Of a stretch of 64,000 nucleotides of DNA, positions 14,905-22,583 are shown one piece after another. The position numbers and the translations under genes were made by a program. The notes under the pieces are model-generated. The model was not told where the DNA came from. It made no database searches and saw only the letters and a program-made list of their open reading frames with translations. Origin of the DNA: a virus; the IMG/VR virus record IMGVR_UViG_3300025073_000039, positions 1 through 64,000 of that record, one strand, 5' to 3'. Position 1 is the first letter of the stretch, and each line of letters opens with the position of its first letter.

Positions 14905-14910
14905 TTACAT

Positions 14911-14930
14911 TCTCCGCTTAAACGCGGAGA
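14911..14930 (+). other. Perfect hairpin after the operon
   Basis: TCTCCGC-ttaaac-GCGGAGA forms a 7-base-pair stem 7 bases after a stop codon. It has no T tract, so termination there would be weak; it may instead protect the 3' end of the transcript. Confidence 0.45.
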
Positions 14931-14962
14931 CACGTGAGGATAGTGTAACGATTAGCACGATA

Positions 14963-14991
14963 TTTACAAAATTACACATCTGTGTTATAAT
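14963..14991 (+). promoter_or_regulatory. Sigma70-type promoter without DnaA-box-like site
   Basis: TTTACA (14963-14968) and TATAAT (14986-14991) are 17 bases apart and point to the HNH-like gene at 15023. The upstream TTATCCACAG and the palindrome are absent, so it is distinct from the five module promoters. Confidence 0.65.
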
Positions 14992-15022
14992 AACAATATA
15001 AAATAAATAATTTTTATATTGT

Positions 15023-15445
15023 ATGAAAGATAGAAGTAAATATTTCGCTAATTATTATAAAAAAGTCAGAGTACCAAAATTTGGTTTTAAGCCAAGAGTA
15101 TGTGTTATACGGACTGGCTTAAAAGCGACTGACCCACTGTATAATACAACGCGGCATCGTTTGATGCGTTTAAAGGCGTTACAAATGGTTAGTGGCGAAG
15201 AGACGCCGCGTTGTATAAATTGTGGTTGTAGCGAGTTTGGTTTATTACAAATAAACCATAAGAACGGTGGCGGGAGAAAAGAGTCCATGAATTTAAAAGG
15301 AGAAAACATGTATGCAGTAATCATGAGGGGAAAAAGAAAAGTTGATGATTTAGATATAAGATGTTCGGTTTGTAATATCCTGCACTACGTTGGTTTAAAA
15401 TTTGGGTTAGAAATGGAAAGAAGATTTACTATTAAATGGGAGTAG
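15023..15445 (+). CDS. HNH-type nuclease-like protein
   Basis: The product is 140 residues. A zinc site is formed by RCINCGC and RCSVCN, enclosing the catalytic-looking INHKNGGGRKESMN. That order (C..C, then NH.., then C..CN) is the HNH arrangement of many small phage nucleases. The N-terminus is basic and aromatic (YFANYYKKVRVPKFGFKPR). It has its own promoter at 14963. It could be a homing endonuclease or a packaging-type HNH nuclease; the stand-alone position favours the first. Confidence 0.7.
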   Translation: MKDRSKYFANYYKKVRVPKFGFKPRVCVIRTGLKATDPLYNTTRHRLMRLKALQMVSGEETPRCINCGCSEFGLLQINHKNGGGRKESMNLKGENMYAVIMRGKRKVDDLDIRCSVCNILHYVGLKFGLEMERRFTIKWE

Positions 15446-15498
15446 AGAGCCGTGAAATAATCAGACACAGTTTGATTCTGTGACCTCACTCAAGATTG

Positions 15499-15647
15499 AA
15501 TATTTACTAAGCGGATGGCAGAAAATAATTGCGGGATAACGCGAGTGGTGCTCGCGGACACCTTACCCAAACTGCAAGGTGAGTGTAAAATGGGTCTGAA
15601 GGGCCCGATGGATCTGACACAATTCCTTGCTCCGCTTACTAAGTATT
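15499..15647 (+). ncRNA. Structured 5' leader RNA upstream of the HAD phosphatase gene
   Basis: Bases 15499-15515 pair with 15631-15647 over 17 positions with only one mismatch (C/C) and one G-U. About 115 bases are enclosed: a perfect CGCGAG-tggtg-CTCGCG hairpin, a CACCTT/AAGGTG hairpin whose loop ACCCA can pair with the downstream TGGGT (possible pseudoknot), and GGGTC/GGCCC pairing. The closing helix ends 8 bases before the ATG at 15656. The position and pseudoknot suggest a cis-regulatory RNA; an open frame running through it is not preferred. Confidence 0.55.
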
Positions 15648-15655
15648 TAATTATT

Positions 15656-15997
15656 ATGAAAATTTTAAAAGTAGCATTCGACGTGGACGATTGCATTTTG
15701 ATACCAAGCGTCGCAGCCCGTGGCTTAGACGTCCCAAACTATGAAACGATCGCAATGTTCAGTTGGTTTAAAAAACAGGGCTGTGATATGATTATTTGGT
15801 CAGGCAGTGGCATTGACTGGGCGACGCGATGGGCCGAAAAACTGGGCTTAGAAGCACGGATAATCGCCAAAGGTAGCGAAGAGGTGGATTTAGCCTTCGA
15901 CGATTGCGATGTGGATTTAGGCAAAGTAAATGTAAAAGTAAAGCGCGTTAATAACCAAATTTCGCGCGCGGAGTGGAATAAAAAAGATAAAAATTAA
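15656..15997 (+). CDS. HAD-superfamily phosphatase-like protein
   Basis: The product is 113 residues. The start at MKILKVAFDVDDCIL is preferred to an ATG 47 codons upstream, which lies in the structured leader. Motif I is FDVDDCI (D.D), motif II is MIIWSGSGIDWA and the acidic motif is VDLAFDDCDVDL, with a lysine between them in the expected region. This is a compact HAD fold without a cap, probably hydrolysing a phosphate from a small molecule or nucleotide. The structured RNA just upstream hints at regulated translation. Confidence 0.7.
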   Translation: MKILKVAFDVDDCILIPSVAARGLDVPNYETIAMFSWFKKQGCDMIIWSGSGIDWATRWAEKLGLEARIIAKGSEEVDLAFDDCDVDLGKVNVKVKRVNNQISRAEWNKKDKN

Positions 15998-16001
15998 TTA
16001 T

Positions 16002-16229
16002 ATGTTCCCAGAACAAAAAATAAAAAAGAGTTGGTTCGGTAAGAAAACGGAAAATTTTGGTTGGGAGGACCTTGGTGAAGTCGGCATTGAGCTTAGTGTA
16101 GAAGGTGGCAAGACTATTAGATCGCAAGACAGTCATACTTACTGTAGCTTACCGCTGCATATCGGTAAAGAAAATGGCGAGCTGTTTAAATTCTGTCCAC
16201 GGTGTATGATAAAAACGAAAAGTAAGTAG
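16002..16229 (+). CDS. Hypothetical small protein
   Basis: The product is 75 residues with a pair of cysteines near the end (FCPRCM) and one at SHTYCSLPLH, a possible zinc site. It begins four bases after the phosphatase gene, so it is probably in the same transcript. No family is recognised. Confidence 0.5.
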   Translation: MFPEQKIKKSWFGKKTENFGWEDLGEVGIELSVEGGKTIRSQDSHTYCSLPLHIGKENGELFKFCPRCMIKTKSK

Positions 16230-16268
16230 TTGTTCCATCTCGTCATTAGGCGGGGGAAATAAAAGTAT

Positions 16269-16820
16269 ATGAAGAAACCAATTTTAGTGGCAGTATTATT
16301 CACAATATCCTTACTACTTGTCTCGGTACTGGTGGCATTTTTACTAGTAGATAATGTTAACGCTGCACTACCATTCCGCCCGACCGGCGCAATCACCGCG
16401 CCAAGAACAACCGCGACTTACGACAGTTATTTCGGAGAATTAAAAACCGACAATCAGTATATTACGCTCGCCGGACTGGAAACTTACGCCAAATTGCCGG
16501 CCGTTTTGGGCCAAGCCGTTAATTTTTCTTACGGCGACAACGAATTGGTGGCCAATTTAGGCGCGAATGGCAAATATCACGCTTTGGTGGCCGGTTCAAT
16601 TTCTGCCTATTCTTCGGCAACATACCAAGTGGCCGTTATGAAAAATGGTACGGTGGCTTGCGAAACTGCGGTAAAATTATCAGCCAATGAAATTAAACCT
16701 TTTCCAGTGTCTTGCGTGCTGACGATCACAGCCGGCGATTTGATTTCTGTTTCGGTGAAAAGCAGTACTGGTATTGTTAACCCAACTGTGAGCAGTAATT
16801 TAGTTTTAAAGAGAATTTAA
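16269..16820 (+). CDS. Secreted beta-rich protein
   Basis: The product is 183 residues. A signal peptide is clear: MKK, a hydrophobic core LVAVLFTISLLLVSVLVAFL, then a likely cleavage after VNA. The mature part is beta-strand rich (QYITLAGLETYAKLPA, KYHALVAGSISAYSSATYQV, VSCVLTITAGDLISVSVKSS) and ends in VLKRI, resembling C1q/TNF-like jelly rolls in phage surface proteins. It could be exported to the host surface or periplasm. I cannot name a family. Confidence 0.6.
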   Translation: MKKPILVAVLFTISLLLVSVLVAFLLVDNVNAALPFRPTGAITAPRTTATYDSYFGELKTDNQYITLAGLETYAKLPAVLGQAVNFSYGDNELVANLGANGKYHALVAGSISAYSSATYQVAVMKNGTVACETAVKLSANEIKPFPVSCVLTITAGDLISVSVKSSTGIVNPTVSSNLVLKRI

Positions 16821-16821
16821 T

Positions 16822-17220
16822 ATGCGTGAAATTAAATTTAGAGTTTGGTGCCATATTGCGAAGAAAATGGGTTATTCCTTAAATATAAGGACTAAGGCGA
16901 AAAGTTTTTGGCATTGGATAGAACGTGATGTGATGGGGAGTTCTGCTTATGAGATAATGCAATTCACCGGTTTATTTGATAAAAACGGCAAGGAAATTTT
17001 TGAAGGTGATATTATAGAATGTTGGCACGAGGGCGATTTTAATGCCACAAGACAGACTTGTCATGTTAGTTATGGTGATGGATTTTGGCAATTAGATTTT
17101 GGCTCGCAAACATTTCCATTCGGCGATGAAAAATTTAGTGAGTTCGAAGTCATCGGCAACATCTACGAAAACCCAGAACTTCTTAATTCTGCATATGAAA
17201 ATGACAAAACGGGAGCGTAG
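16822..17220 (+). CDS. YopX-family protein
   Basis: The product is 132 residues. The opening REIKFRVWCHIAKKMGY, the core MQFTGLFDKNGKEIFEGDII and the ending EFEVIGNIYENPELL are the standard YopX (PF09643) pattern, seen in many Gram-positive and other phages. The family is structurally related to small beta domains and has no firm biochemical role. It overlaps the next gene by 26 bases. Confidence 0.85.
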   Translation: MREIKFRVWCHIAKKMGYSLNIRTKAKSFWHWIERDVMGSSAYEIMQFTGLFDKNGKEIFEGDIIECWHEGDFNATRQTCHVSYGDGFWQLDFGSQTFPFGDEKFSEFEVIGNIYENPELLNSAYENDKTGA

Positions 17221-17326
17221 AGGCCAAAAAGAATACGGCAAAATTTTTGAAAAGCGAAAAAGATGTGGCCACAAATTTGCCTTTCAAAGTTGTGTGCGGT
17301 GTGATAAAAAATTAAATAAACTATGA
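17195..17326 (+). CDS. Small zinc-finger-like protein
   Basis: The start is at MKMTKRERRGQ inside the end of the YopX gene (26-base overlap). The product is 43 residues and ends in RCGHKFAFQSCVRCDKKLN, with C..H....C..C. Its stop overlaps the next ATG by four bases, a translational-coupling arrangement. Function unknown. Confidence 0.5.
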   Translation: MKMTKRERRGQKEYGKIFEKRKRCGHKFAFQSCVRCDKKLNKL

Positions 17327-17580
17327 AACCTTCTCTCCAAAAACAAATAGACAATCTTAAAAAAGATATCAAAGCGATGAAAATTGAAATCGCTGTTCTA
17401 CAAGCATTGGCCACTGGCGGTGCGAAGAGTAATGTTATTTATGCTTTACCAACTCCTTTTCATCCGACGGTAACCGGAAACCAAGGCGGTCAAGTAGCAG
17501 TTATAAGCACTCGCCCTCGTCGCCTTGACACGAGTATCTACGGCTCCGCAGGTGGAAACGGGGTAAACACTAAAGTATGA
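17323..17580 (+). CDS. Hypothetical protein with N-terminal coiled coil
   Basis: The product is 85 residues. Residues 3-32 form a short coiled coil (LQKQIDNLKKDIKAMKIEIA); the rest is Gly/Thr/Pro-rich and probably disordered. It overlaps both neighbours by four bases. It is a possible oligomerising accessory protein. Confidence 0.5.
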   Translation: MKPSLQKQIDNLKKDIKAMKIEIAVLQALATGGAKSNVIYALPTPFHPTVTGNQGGQVAVISTRPRRLDTSIYGSAGGNGVNTKV

Positions 17581-17786
17581 TATACAAAATCATCTACAAA
17601 TTATTAAAATTCTTTAAGATAATTTATGTCCCAGCGAGAACGATTCTCGAATTGGAACAGGATTTGAATTGTAATTGGCTTTTTAATGACGGGGTGATAG
17701 ACGCCAATGGCCACAGGATAACGGTTAAATTTACGCTGTTAAACAGTGGCACAATTTACCAAGACCAATATGGCTCTAAAGTATAA
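17577..17786 (+). CDS. Hypothetical small protein
   Basis: The product is 69 residues with a basic/hydrophobic N-terminus (MIYKIIYKLLKFFKIIY) and a beta-rich remainder (NGHRITVKFTLLNSGTIYQD). It overlaps the upstream gene by four bases and the downstream one by 17. No family is recognised. Confidence 0.5.
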   Translation: MIYKIIYKLLKFFKIIYVPARTILELEQDLNCNWLFNDGVIDANGHRITVKFTLLNSGTIYQDQYGSKV

Positions 17787-18093
17787 AAAATTAAAATGTA
17801 AATGTGGTAAGCTGATGCCAAAATTACCGGAGAACTGCGCGAAATGCGGTCAGTCTAATATCGGCAACAGAAAGGTTGAGGTTGTGTGGTTGAATACAAT
17901 GGTCTGCCACGGCGATACTACACATCCGCTTGGCGCGAAATGCTCATTCTGCGACCGCGTTAAGAAGGAATTTGATGACTCTGTATCCGTTCACGGCACA
18001 ATCGCTCACGGCACAATCGGTGGCTGGAAAATTTGTAAATGTAAAAAAGGTAAATGCCCATATGACTCCAATGCTACAAAAATTCGTGAATGA
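17770..18093 (+). CDS. Multi-zinc-ribbon protein
   Basis: The start is taken at MALKYKKLKCKCG. An ATG 24 bases upstream is possible but less well placed. The product is 107 residues and holds about ten cysteines in pairs: CKCGKL, CAKCGQ, AKCSFC, and KCKKGKCPYD. That allows two or three zinc sites. It is probably a small nucleic-acid- or protein-binding zinc-ribbon protein, like several in this genome. Confidence 0.55.
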   Translation: MALKYKKLKCKCGKLMPKLPENCAKCGQSNIGNRKVEVVWLNTMVCHGDTTHPLGAKCSFCDRVKKEFDDSVSVHGTIAHGTIGGWKICKCKKGKCPYDSNATKIRE

Positions 18094-18271
18094 ACTTTAT
18101 CAACACTCACGCTTGCTGCGCTTTTACGCGCGCTTAAAAAACCAATTCCGAATCCACGGCAGTTGGGCCCCAGCGCATTTTATAATCAAGATGGCTTGGC
18201 AACAGTCGAAGTGGAAGTACGGCGAAAAAGTGTTTAAAGATATCGAAGTAGTTAATATAAAAGATTTATAA
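18062..18271 (+). CDS. Hypothetical small basic protein
   Basis: The start MTPMLQKFVNEL overlaps the preceding gene by 32 bases. The product is 69 residues, aromatic and basic (LLRFYARLKNQFRIHGSW, MAWQQSKWKYGEKVF). The start is preceded by catATG and the frame is intact. A longer frame from further upstream reads through the previous gene and is not credible. Function unknown. Confidence 0.5.
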   Translation: MTPMLQKFVNELYQHSRLLRFYARLKNQFRIHGSWAPAHFIIKMAWQQSKWKYGEKVFKDIEVVNIKDL

Positions 18272-18275
18272 ACAT

Positions 18276-18458
18276 ATGCAAATTACACAAAAAATGAAGA
18301 CGGTTTACGAGTTTGAAGAACACGAATACAGAGCGCTTAAAAAATGCGTTGAGTACGCGTACCACAGGATGACCACTGAGCCGGAAAGCGGAATAAATTA
18401 CGCGTTTAAAGACAAGAGAGATTTAGAGAGGCTTAACAAGGAGTTTAAAAAAAGCTAG
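18276..18458 (+). CDS. Hypothetical small helical protein
   Basis: The product is 60 residues, acidic and lysine-rich, with a helical layout (YEFEEHEYRALKKCVEYAYH). It is spaced four bases from the upstream gene and eight bases before the deformylase gene. No family is recognised. Confidence 0.5.
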   Translation: MQITQKMKTVYEFEEHEYRALKKCVEYAYHRMTTEPESGINYAFKDKRDLERLNKEFKKS

Positions 18459-18465
18459 TTAATTT

Positions 18466-18900
18466 ATGCCATTAATTGCTCCACACCAAATAAAAAGCCG
18501 AAAATGCACTGAAGCTGATATAGACCGTATTAAAAAAGATGCGCGCGAAATGATTTCGCTTTGCCATCAAAAACACGGAATGTATCCTGGAGGCGAGGCG
18601 GTAGCCCACTCTCAGATCACGAACGAAGACCCTCTGCGTTTCTTCGTGACAAAAGCCGGGGATATAATTATTAATCCACGGATTATAAATCACGGTGAAG
18701 CCGTTGCTAATAGTCCGGAAGGATGTTTATCTATGACACACATGCCGCCGCGGTTAATGAAGAGGTGGAAGAAGTGTACAGTGCGTTTCCAAGTGATTGA
18801 CGGCAGTAAGTTTAAAGATGTGGAAGAAGAAGTGTCGGGGCATCTCGCTAACATTTTTCAGCACGAAATCCAACACTTTTTCGGAAAGTACGTCTACTAA
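18466..18900 (+). CDS. def: Peptide deformylase-like metalloenzyme
   Basis: The product is 144 residues. Motif 2 is EGCLS (85-89, with the metal-ligand cysteine) and motif 3 is QHEIQHFFG (H133, E134, H137). Motif 1, normally GxGLAAxQ, is degenerate as PGGEAVAHSQ. Length and order match phage-type deformylases, which remove the formyl group from nascent N-terminal methionine using a Cys-His-His bound metal. Phage copies have been proposed to sustain processing of abundant phage or photosystem proteins. The weakened motif 1 leaves activity uncertain. Confidence 0.8.
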   Translation: MPLIAPHQIKSRKCTEADIDRIKKDAREMISLCHQKHGMYPGGEAVAHSQITNEDPLRFFVTKAGDIIINPRIINHGEAVANSPEGCLSMTHMPPRLMKRWKKCTVRFQVIDGSKFKDVEEEVSGHLANIFQHEIQHFFGKYVY

Positions 18901-18904
18901 TTTT

Positions 18905-19135
18905 ATGCCAAGTGTAAAAAATAAAGCATTAAAAATAAATTGCGACTGCGCGGGTGGCCCAAAGTTTTGCGGCTATATTAGAATTTACAATTTCGGCGAC
19001 AATGATTTAGACATCGCAGTCTTTGATAAGCAGGATAAGAAATGGCATGGCGTTTATTTAGAAGAAAAATCCGTTAAGAAACTAAAAACATGGCTCAAAA
19101 CAAATCCGTCTAATTATAGAAATTTTAAAAAATAA
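18905..19135 (+). CDS. Hypothetical small protein
   Basis: The start MPSVKNKALKIN follows the deformylase stop by four bases; a longer upstream frame inside the previous gene is rejected. The product is 76 residues: CDCAGGPKFCGYIRIYNFGD, then LDIAVFDKQDKKWHGVYL and a lysine-rich tail, a compact beta-rich fold with three cysteines. Unknown role. Confidence 0.5.
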   Translation: MPSVKNKALKINCDCAGGPKFCGYIRIYNFGDNDLDIAVFDKQDKKWHGVYLEEKSVKKLKTWLKTNPSNYRNFKK

Positions 19136-19139
19136 TTAT

Positions 19140-19487
19140 ATGATTCATTTTGAACGCATAATGGTTAAAGAAATAGTGGTAGATGTAACGCCGGAAGACA
19201 TGGACGGCCAATTGTTATATAAAATGGTTTTTAAACATAAATTTCGCCCAGGGATAGGCGTATCTCCAGAAACAACAGAATTATACGTATCTAAAACGTC
19301 AAGGGATACGCCAATAAAATGGTTTTTAGCCGATGATAAAGATGTGTTTAAAATAAAATCAGCATTTAGCGCACGCGACACAGACAAAAATATACAGAGG
19401 GAGCTCCCTATATTTGATGTATGGCAGGGAACACTGAAAGTCGCGCTTAAAAATAATGGGATATTCGAAAGTATAAAATTAATTTAA
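19140..19487 (+). CDS. Hypothetical protein upstream of the primase-helicase
   Basis: The product is 115 residues. It begins MIHFERIMVKEIVVDVTPED and is mixed alpha/beta (PIKWFLADDKDVFKIKSAF). It lies two bases before the helicase gene, suggesting co-translation and perhaps a role in replication, but no motif supports a specific function. Confidence 0.55.
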   Translation: MIHFERIMVKEIVVDVTPEDMDGQLLYKMVFKHKFRPGIGVSPETTELYVSKTSRDTPIKWFLADDKDVFKIKSAFSARDTDKNIQRELPIFDVWQGTLKVALKNNGIFESIKLI

Positions 19488-19489
19488 TT

Positions 19490-21475
19490 ATGTTCGGCAC
19501 CGCAGACTTCCTCAAACAATTTAAAGATTTCTGCATTCAGACTTTTGATGACCGTGAATTCAATGAGAAGAAAGACCCTTCTCTTATTACGGTTGGGCCA
19601 CCGCGCAATTATGATTTGAATAAATTACAGAAACTGAATAGCGCTGGCGCCGGGATATTCTTCACGGTGAACCAATTCCCCGGTGGCAAGCGTTCTAAGG
19701 AACTATGCGCCGGTGTGAACGCCTGGTTTAGCGAATGCGACACGCTCTCAATCGAACAGCAAATGGATATGCTTCTAAAGTGCCCACTGATACCGTCCAT
19801 GATCGTGCGTAGTAAGAAAAGCTTACACGCCTATTGGATGGCCAAAGACGGTACTGAGAAAAACTTTGTGCGCATCCAACAGGGATTAATCAAATACTTC
19901 CAAGGCGATCCAGCGATGAAAGACATTTCGCGTGTTCTTAGAATCCCCGGATACTACCACAACAAAACAGCCGAGCCATTCATGGTTGAAATAATCCATG
20001 TTGCTGAAGGATTGGCGTATACTGAAAAAGAAATGATGGAAGCGTTTCCTTGGGAAGCGCCGGTTGACAGTGTACAGTCAACTGTCAACTCTAAACCATT
20101 CTCTAATGCCGGAGCGGATATTACTTTCTGGGACGCGATTAGTCGTGTCAGTAATAAAGAAGCGCTGACGCGTATGTCTGGTAGCGCGATTGTTAATAGC
20201 GACATCTTATCTTTCCGAAAACGCGCGACAGGCGGAGAGTATATTGATGTAAACGGTAAGCCGGCTGATGCTTGGCTTGACGGTAACGGTGCTATTGGTA
20301 GCGGTAAAGGCGGAGGCCCAACGTGGATACAGTGGCTGGGCTTTTACGGCTGGAATAAATCTGACATCGCAAAGTGGGCGAAAGACAATTTGGCTGACTT
20401 AATACCAACGCATTTAGTTGAAGATAGGCGCGCAGTGACATTCTCACGCTACCAGCCGCCACTAAAAAAAACTGAAAATGCGGTTGGGAACTTTAAGATT
20501 GATGTCACTACCGCCAAAGACCATGTTAAGAGTGTCACTGACTCCTTCTTAACTCCGCCTTCGCCATTTACTTGGGGCACAACTGAGTTGGATAAGATTA
20601 TGCCAGCGGTTGAAGAGGGGCATTATGCGATCATATTTGGTCAACAGGGAAGTGGCAAGACTACATTCGCTTTTAACATGGCGATGGAGAATGCAAAAAA
20701 GGTTCCGAATGTTTTTTTCTTAACGCTTGAAATGAGTAAAGATCAGTTGTTGCGCCGTTACGCGCGTGATCGCGCTGGTGTCACAAAAGAGCAATATCGT
20801 AATAGAAATTTTGATACCACCATTGCTGAACAGTTCTTAAAAGATTTAGGAGATTTAAAACTGGTCGGCATCGACAAAGGCGAACTTTACGACGTAAAGA
20901 AGTTGGAAGAAATGATTACTACGTTCGGCGTTAAGATGTTGTATATAGACAACTTAAATAAAGTCAAAGGAGCTGGCAAAAACGAATTAGAACAGACCCA
21001 AGGTGTTTCTGAAGGGATCTTAAATCTTACGAGACAATACAAGATACCGATTGTGCTAATCCATCACGCTAACAAACCGTTAAACGAACGAGCGAGTAAG
21101 GAAACAACCGAAGTGCCTAAACACGCGAAATTCCGTGGCATGTCTGGGATGCGCGGGACTAATAAAACTGCTGATGATGCTGATATAATCGTTGAGTGCG
21201 CGCGTAACATAGTAGAAAAATCACAAGCGCCGATTCTGATGGCGGATGACATGCGGCAATCAGCGATGACTTCATTGTCAGTTTATAAAGACCGTGAATT
21301 TGACTCGCGCTTTACTACTAATGTATTCTACTACCGTGGGAATTTCTACGATAATTGGGAGGTGCCGAAGATGATCGCGCATAAAGATATGATTAATAAA
21401 TCAAACCAAATCAACCAAGCGAACATCGACGCGCAGAAAATCGCGGATGAGTTTGGTGGGGAAGTTGTAAATTAA
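19490..21475 (+). CDS. Bifunctional primase-helicase (AEP-like primase plus DnaB-type helicase)
   Basis: The product is 661 residues. The N-terminal part (about 1-200) has features of archaeo-eukaryotic-type/RepB-like primases: GIFFTVNQFPGGKRSK, AWFSECDTLSIEQQ (acidic residues), MIVRSKKSLHAYWMAKDG and ISRVLRIPGYYHNK. The C-terminal part (about 360-600) is a DnaB/KaiC-type ATPase with Walker A GQQGSGKTT (about 383-391), TLEMSKDQLLRRYARDRAG, Walker B VKMLYIDNLN and IPIVLIHHANKP. It probably primes and unwinds the phage fork. It ends with IADEFGGEVV, a peptide shared with the SSB-like protein at 27462. Confidence 0.82.
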   Translation: MFGTADFLKQFKDFCIQTFDDREFNEKKDPSLITVGPPRNYDLNKLQKLNSAGAGIFFTVNQFPGGKRSKELCAGVNAWFSECDTLSIEQQMDMLLKCPLIPSMIVRSKKSLHAYWMAKDGTEKNFVRIQQGLIKYFQGDPAMKDISRVLRIPGYYHNKTAEPFMVEIIHVAEGLAYTEKEMMEAFPWEAPVDSVQSTVNSKPFSNAGADITFWDAISRVSNKEALTRMSGSAIVNSDILSFRKRATGGEYIDVNGKPADAWLDGNGAIGSGKGGGPTWIQWLGFYGWNKSDIAKWAKDNLADLIPTHLVEDRRAVTFSRYQPPLKKTENAVGNFKIDVTTAKDHVKSVTDSFLTPPSPFTWGTTELDKIMPAVEEGHYAIIFGQQGSGKTTFAFNMAMENAKKVPNVFFLTLEMSKDQLLRRYARDRAGVTKEQYRNRNFDTTIAEQFLKDLGDLKLVGIDKGELYDVKKLEEMITTFGVKMLYIDNLNKVKGAGKNELEQTQGVSEGILNLTRQYKIPIVLIHHANKPLNERASKETTEVPKHAKFRGMSGMRGTNKTADDADIIVECARNIVEKSQAPILMADDMRQSAMTSLSVYKDREFDSRFTTNVFYYRGNFYDNWEVPKMIAHKDMINKSNQINQANIDAQKIADEFGGEVVN

Positions 21476-21481
21476 AATTAT

Positions 21482-21616
21482 ATGCCACTTGACTATTCGT
21501 ATTGCGAAATTTGTTTTGCTAAAATCCAGATGAATCAGGGCCACGCTTCGTGGTGCAAATACTACACCCCGCCGGTGAGCTTCGAAGATTTATTCCCCGG
21601 CATAAACAAAAAATAA
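21482..21616 (+). CDS. Tiny zinc-finger-like protein
   Basis: ATG at 21482, TAA at 21614-21616; 44 residues. CEICFAKIQMNQGHASWC has the C..C...H...C spacing of a small zinc finger. The position is six bases after the helicase gene, with a typical start context. Function unknown. Confidence 0.5.
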   Translation: MPLDYSYCEICFAKIQMNQGHASWCKYYTPPVSFEDLFPGINKK

Positions 21617-21617
21617 T

Positions 21618-21983
21618 ATGTTAGAAACCATTTGCGTCTGGCTTTGCGCTACTACCTCTAGTATTCGGCTAGAGGCGGTGGCCGCGCCAGCACCGGTAGT
21701 GTTAGAAGAGCGCGTCATGCGTATCACTTACTACACTTGGACCGGTAACAAAACCGCCAGCGGCAAATGGCCGAAGTTAGGGATGGTGGCGTCAAGCGAC
21801 AGAAAGATAAAATTCGGCACAAAGATTTTGGTTGATGGGCTGGGTGAATTCACGGTTGAAGATAGAACAGCTAAGTGGGTGCACCGCGACCGAGGCGACA
21901 CTGTTGATATTTATGTCGACAACAGTGATAAGATTATGCCAGTGCTCGGTATGGTTTATAGAAATGTTAAAATATTAAAGTAG
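21618..21983 (+). CDS. 3D-domain (double-psi barrel) protein
   Basis: The product is 121 residues. From residue 34 on it matches the 3D domain: RITYYTWTGNKTASGKWPKL, GMVASSDRKIKFGTKILVDG, then FTVEDRTAKWVHRDRGDTVD, carrying the three aspartates. This fold is shared by MltA/RlpA-type lytic transglycosylases and often trims peptidoglycan. The N-terminal 25 residues are moderately hydrophobic and could target it to the envelope. It is located far from the late lysis genes, so it may act early, for example during entry or lysis timing. Confidence 0.75.
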   Translation: MLETICVWLCATTSSIRLEAVAAPAPVVLEERVMRITYYTWTGNKTASGKWPKLGMVASSDRKIKFGTKILVDGLGEFTVEDRTAKWVHRDRGDTVDIYVDNSDKIMPVLGMVYRNVKILK

Positions 21984-21984
21984 T

Positions 21985-22281
21985 ATGTTTGATAGACACT
22001 TCGACAAACACGCAGGGTGGCTAAGCTTTATTTCTGGTGCCGGGTTTGAAAGAGCTGTTGAAGTCATCGAGACGCTGAAAAGAGAGATGAGCCGTTCTTT
22101 AAGAAAGAGTGGTAAAGATAAAGCGTGGTTGATTAGAGCTATAAGATTGGAGCATCTGCAAATCAGAAAGCACCAAAAGATAGCGATGAAATACCTCCAA
22201 CAGTTGGAAGATAAATTACTTGACGATGAAGTAAAAGAAGAGTTGCGGAGAAACTTTAAAGACACTTATAAAGTAAAATGA
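21985..22281 (+). CDS. Hypothetical helical protein
   Basis: The product is 98 residues, nearly all helical and charged (MSRSLRKSGKDKAWLIRAIR, LEHLQIRKHQKIAMKYLQQL). It starts one base after the preceding stop. No motif is recognised. Confidence 0.5.
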   Translation: MFDRHFDKHAGWLSFISGAGFERAVEVIETLKREMSRSLRKSGKDKAWLIRAIRLEHLQIRKHQKIAMKYLQQLEDKLLDDEVKEELRRNFKDTYKVK

Positions 22282-22282
22282 T

Positions 22283-22519
22283 ATGGCTAATCAAGATAAC
22301 TTAAGAGCCGCAATGGAAGAAATGGGAATTGAACCTGCGAAAATTGATGAGATTCTGGCTTCTGTTTCTGACGAAGAAGCGGCCGCGAAAGCCAATCTTA
22401 ATCCGGATGATTATAAGGCGATGATAGAGACTTTACGCTTAGCTTCTTATAGAGAGACGGATTGGCGTAAAAAAGCCGCGATTGCCGCTCGAATTATTAG
22501 CCTTGGTTTGGACGAATAG
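22283..22519 (+). CDS. Hypothetical helical protein
   Basis: The product is 78 residues and acidic, with UBA-like three-helix appearance (LRAAMEEMGIEPAKIDEIL, DDYKAMIETLRLASYRETD). It ends just before the module promoter at 22520, its stop codon sharing a base with the DnaA-box-like site. Function unknown. Confidence 0.5.
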   Translation: MANQDNLRAAMEEMGIEPAKIDEILASVSDEEAAAKANLNPDDYKAMIETLRLASYRETDWRKKAAIAARIISLGLDE

Positions 22520-22566
22520 TTATCCACAGCTTGACACTTGACAAGTGAGCAAAAGTATGGTATAAT
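22520..22566 (+). promoter_or_regulatory. Module promoter: DnaA-box-like site, palindromic -35, TATAAT (recA)
   Basis: TTATCCACAG begins at 22520, CACTTGaCAAGTG spans 22535-22547 with TTGACA at 22538-22543, and TATAAT is at 22561-22566 with a 17-base spacer. It drives the structured leader and recA. Confidence 0.9.
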
Positions 22567-22583
22567 ATATGTACGCTAAAATA

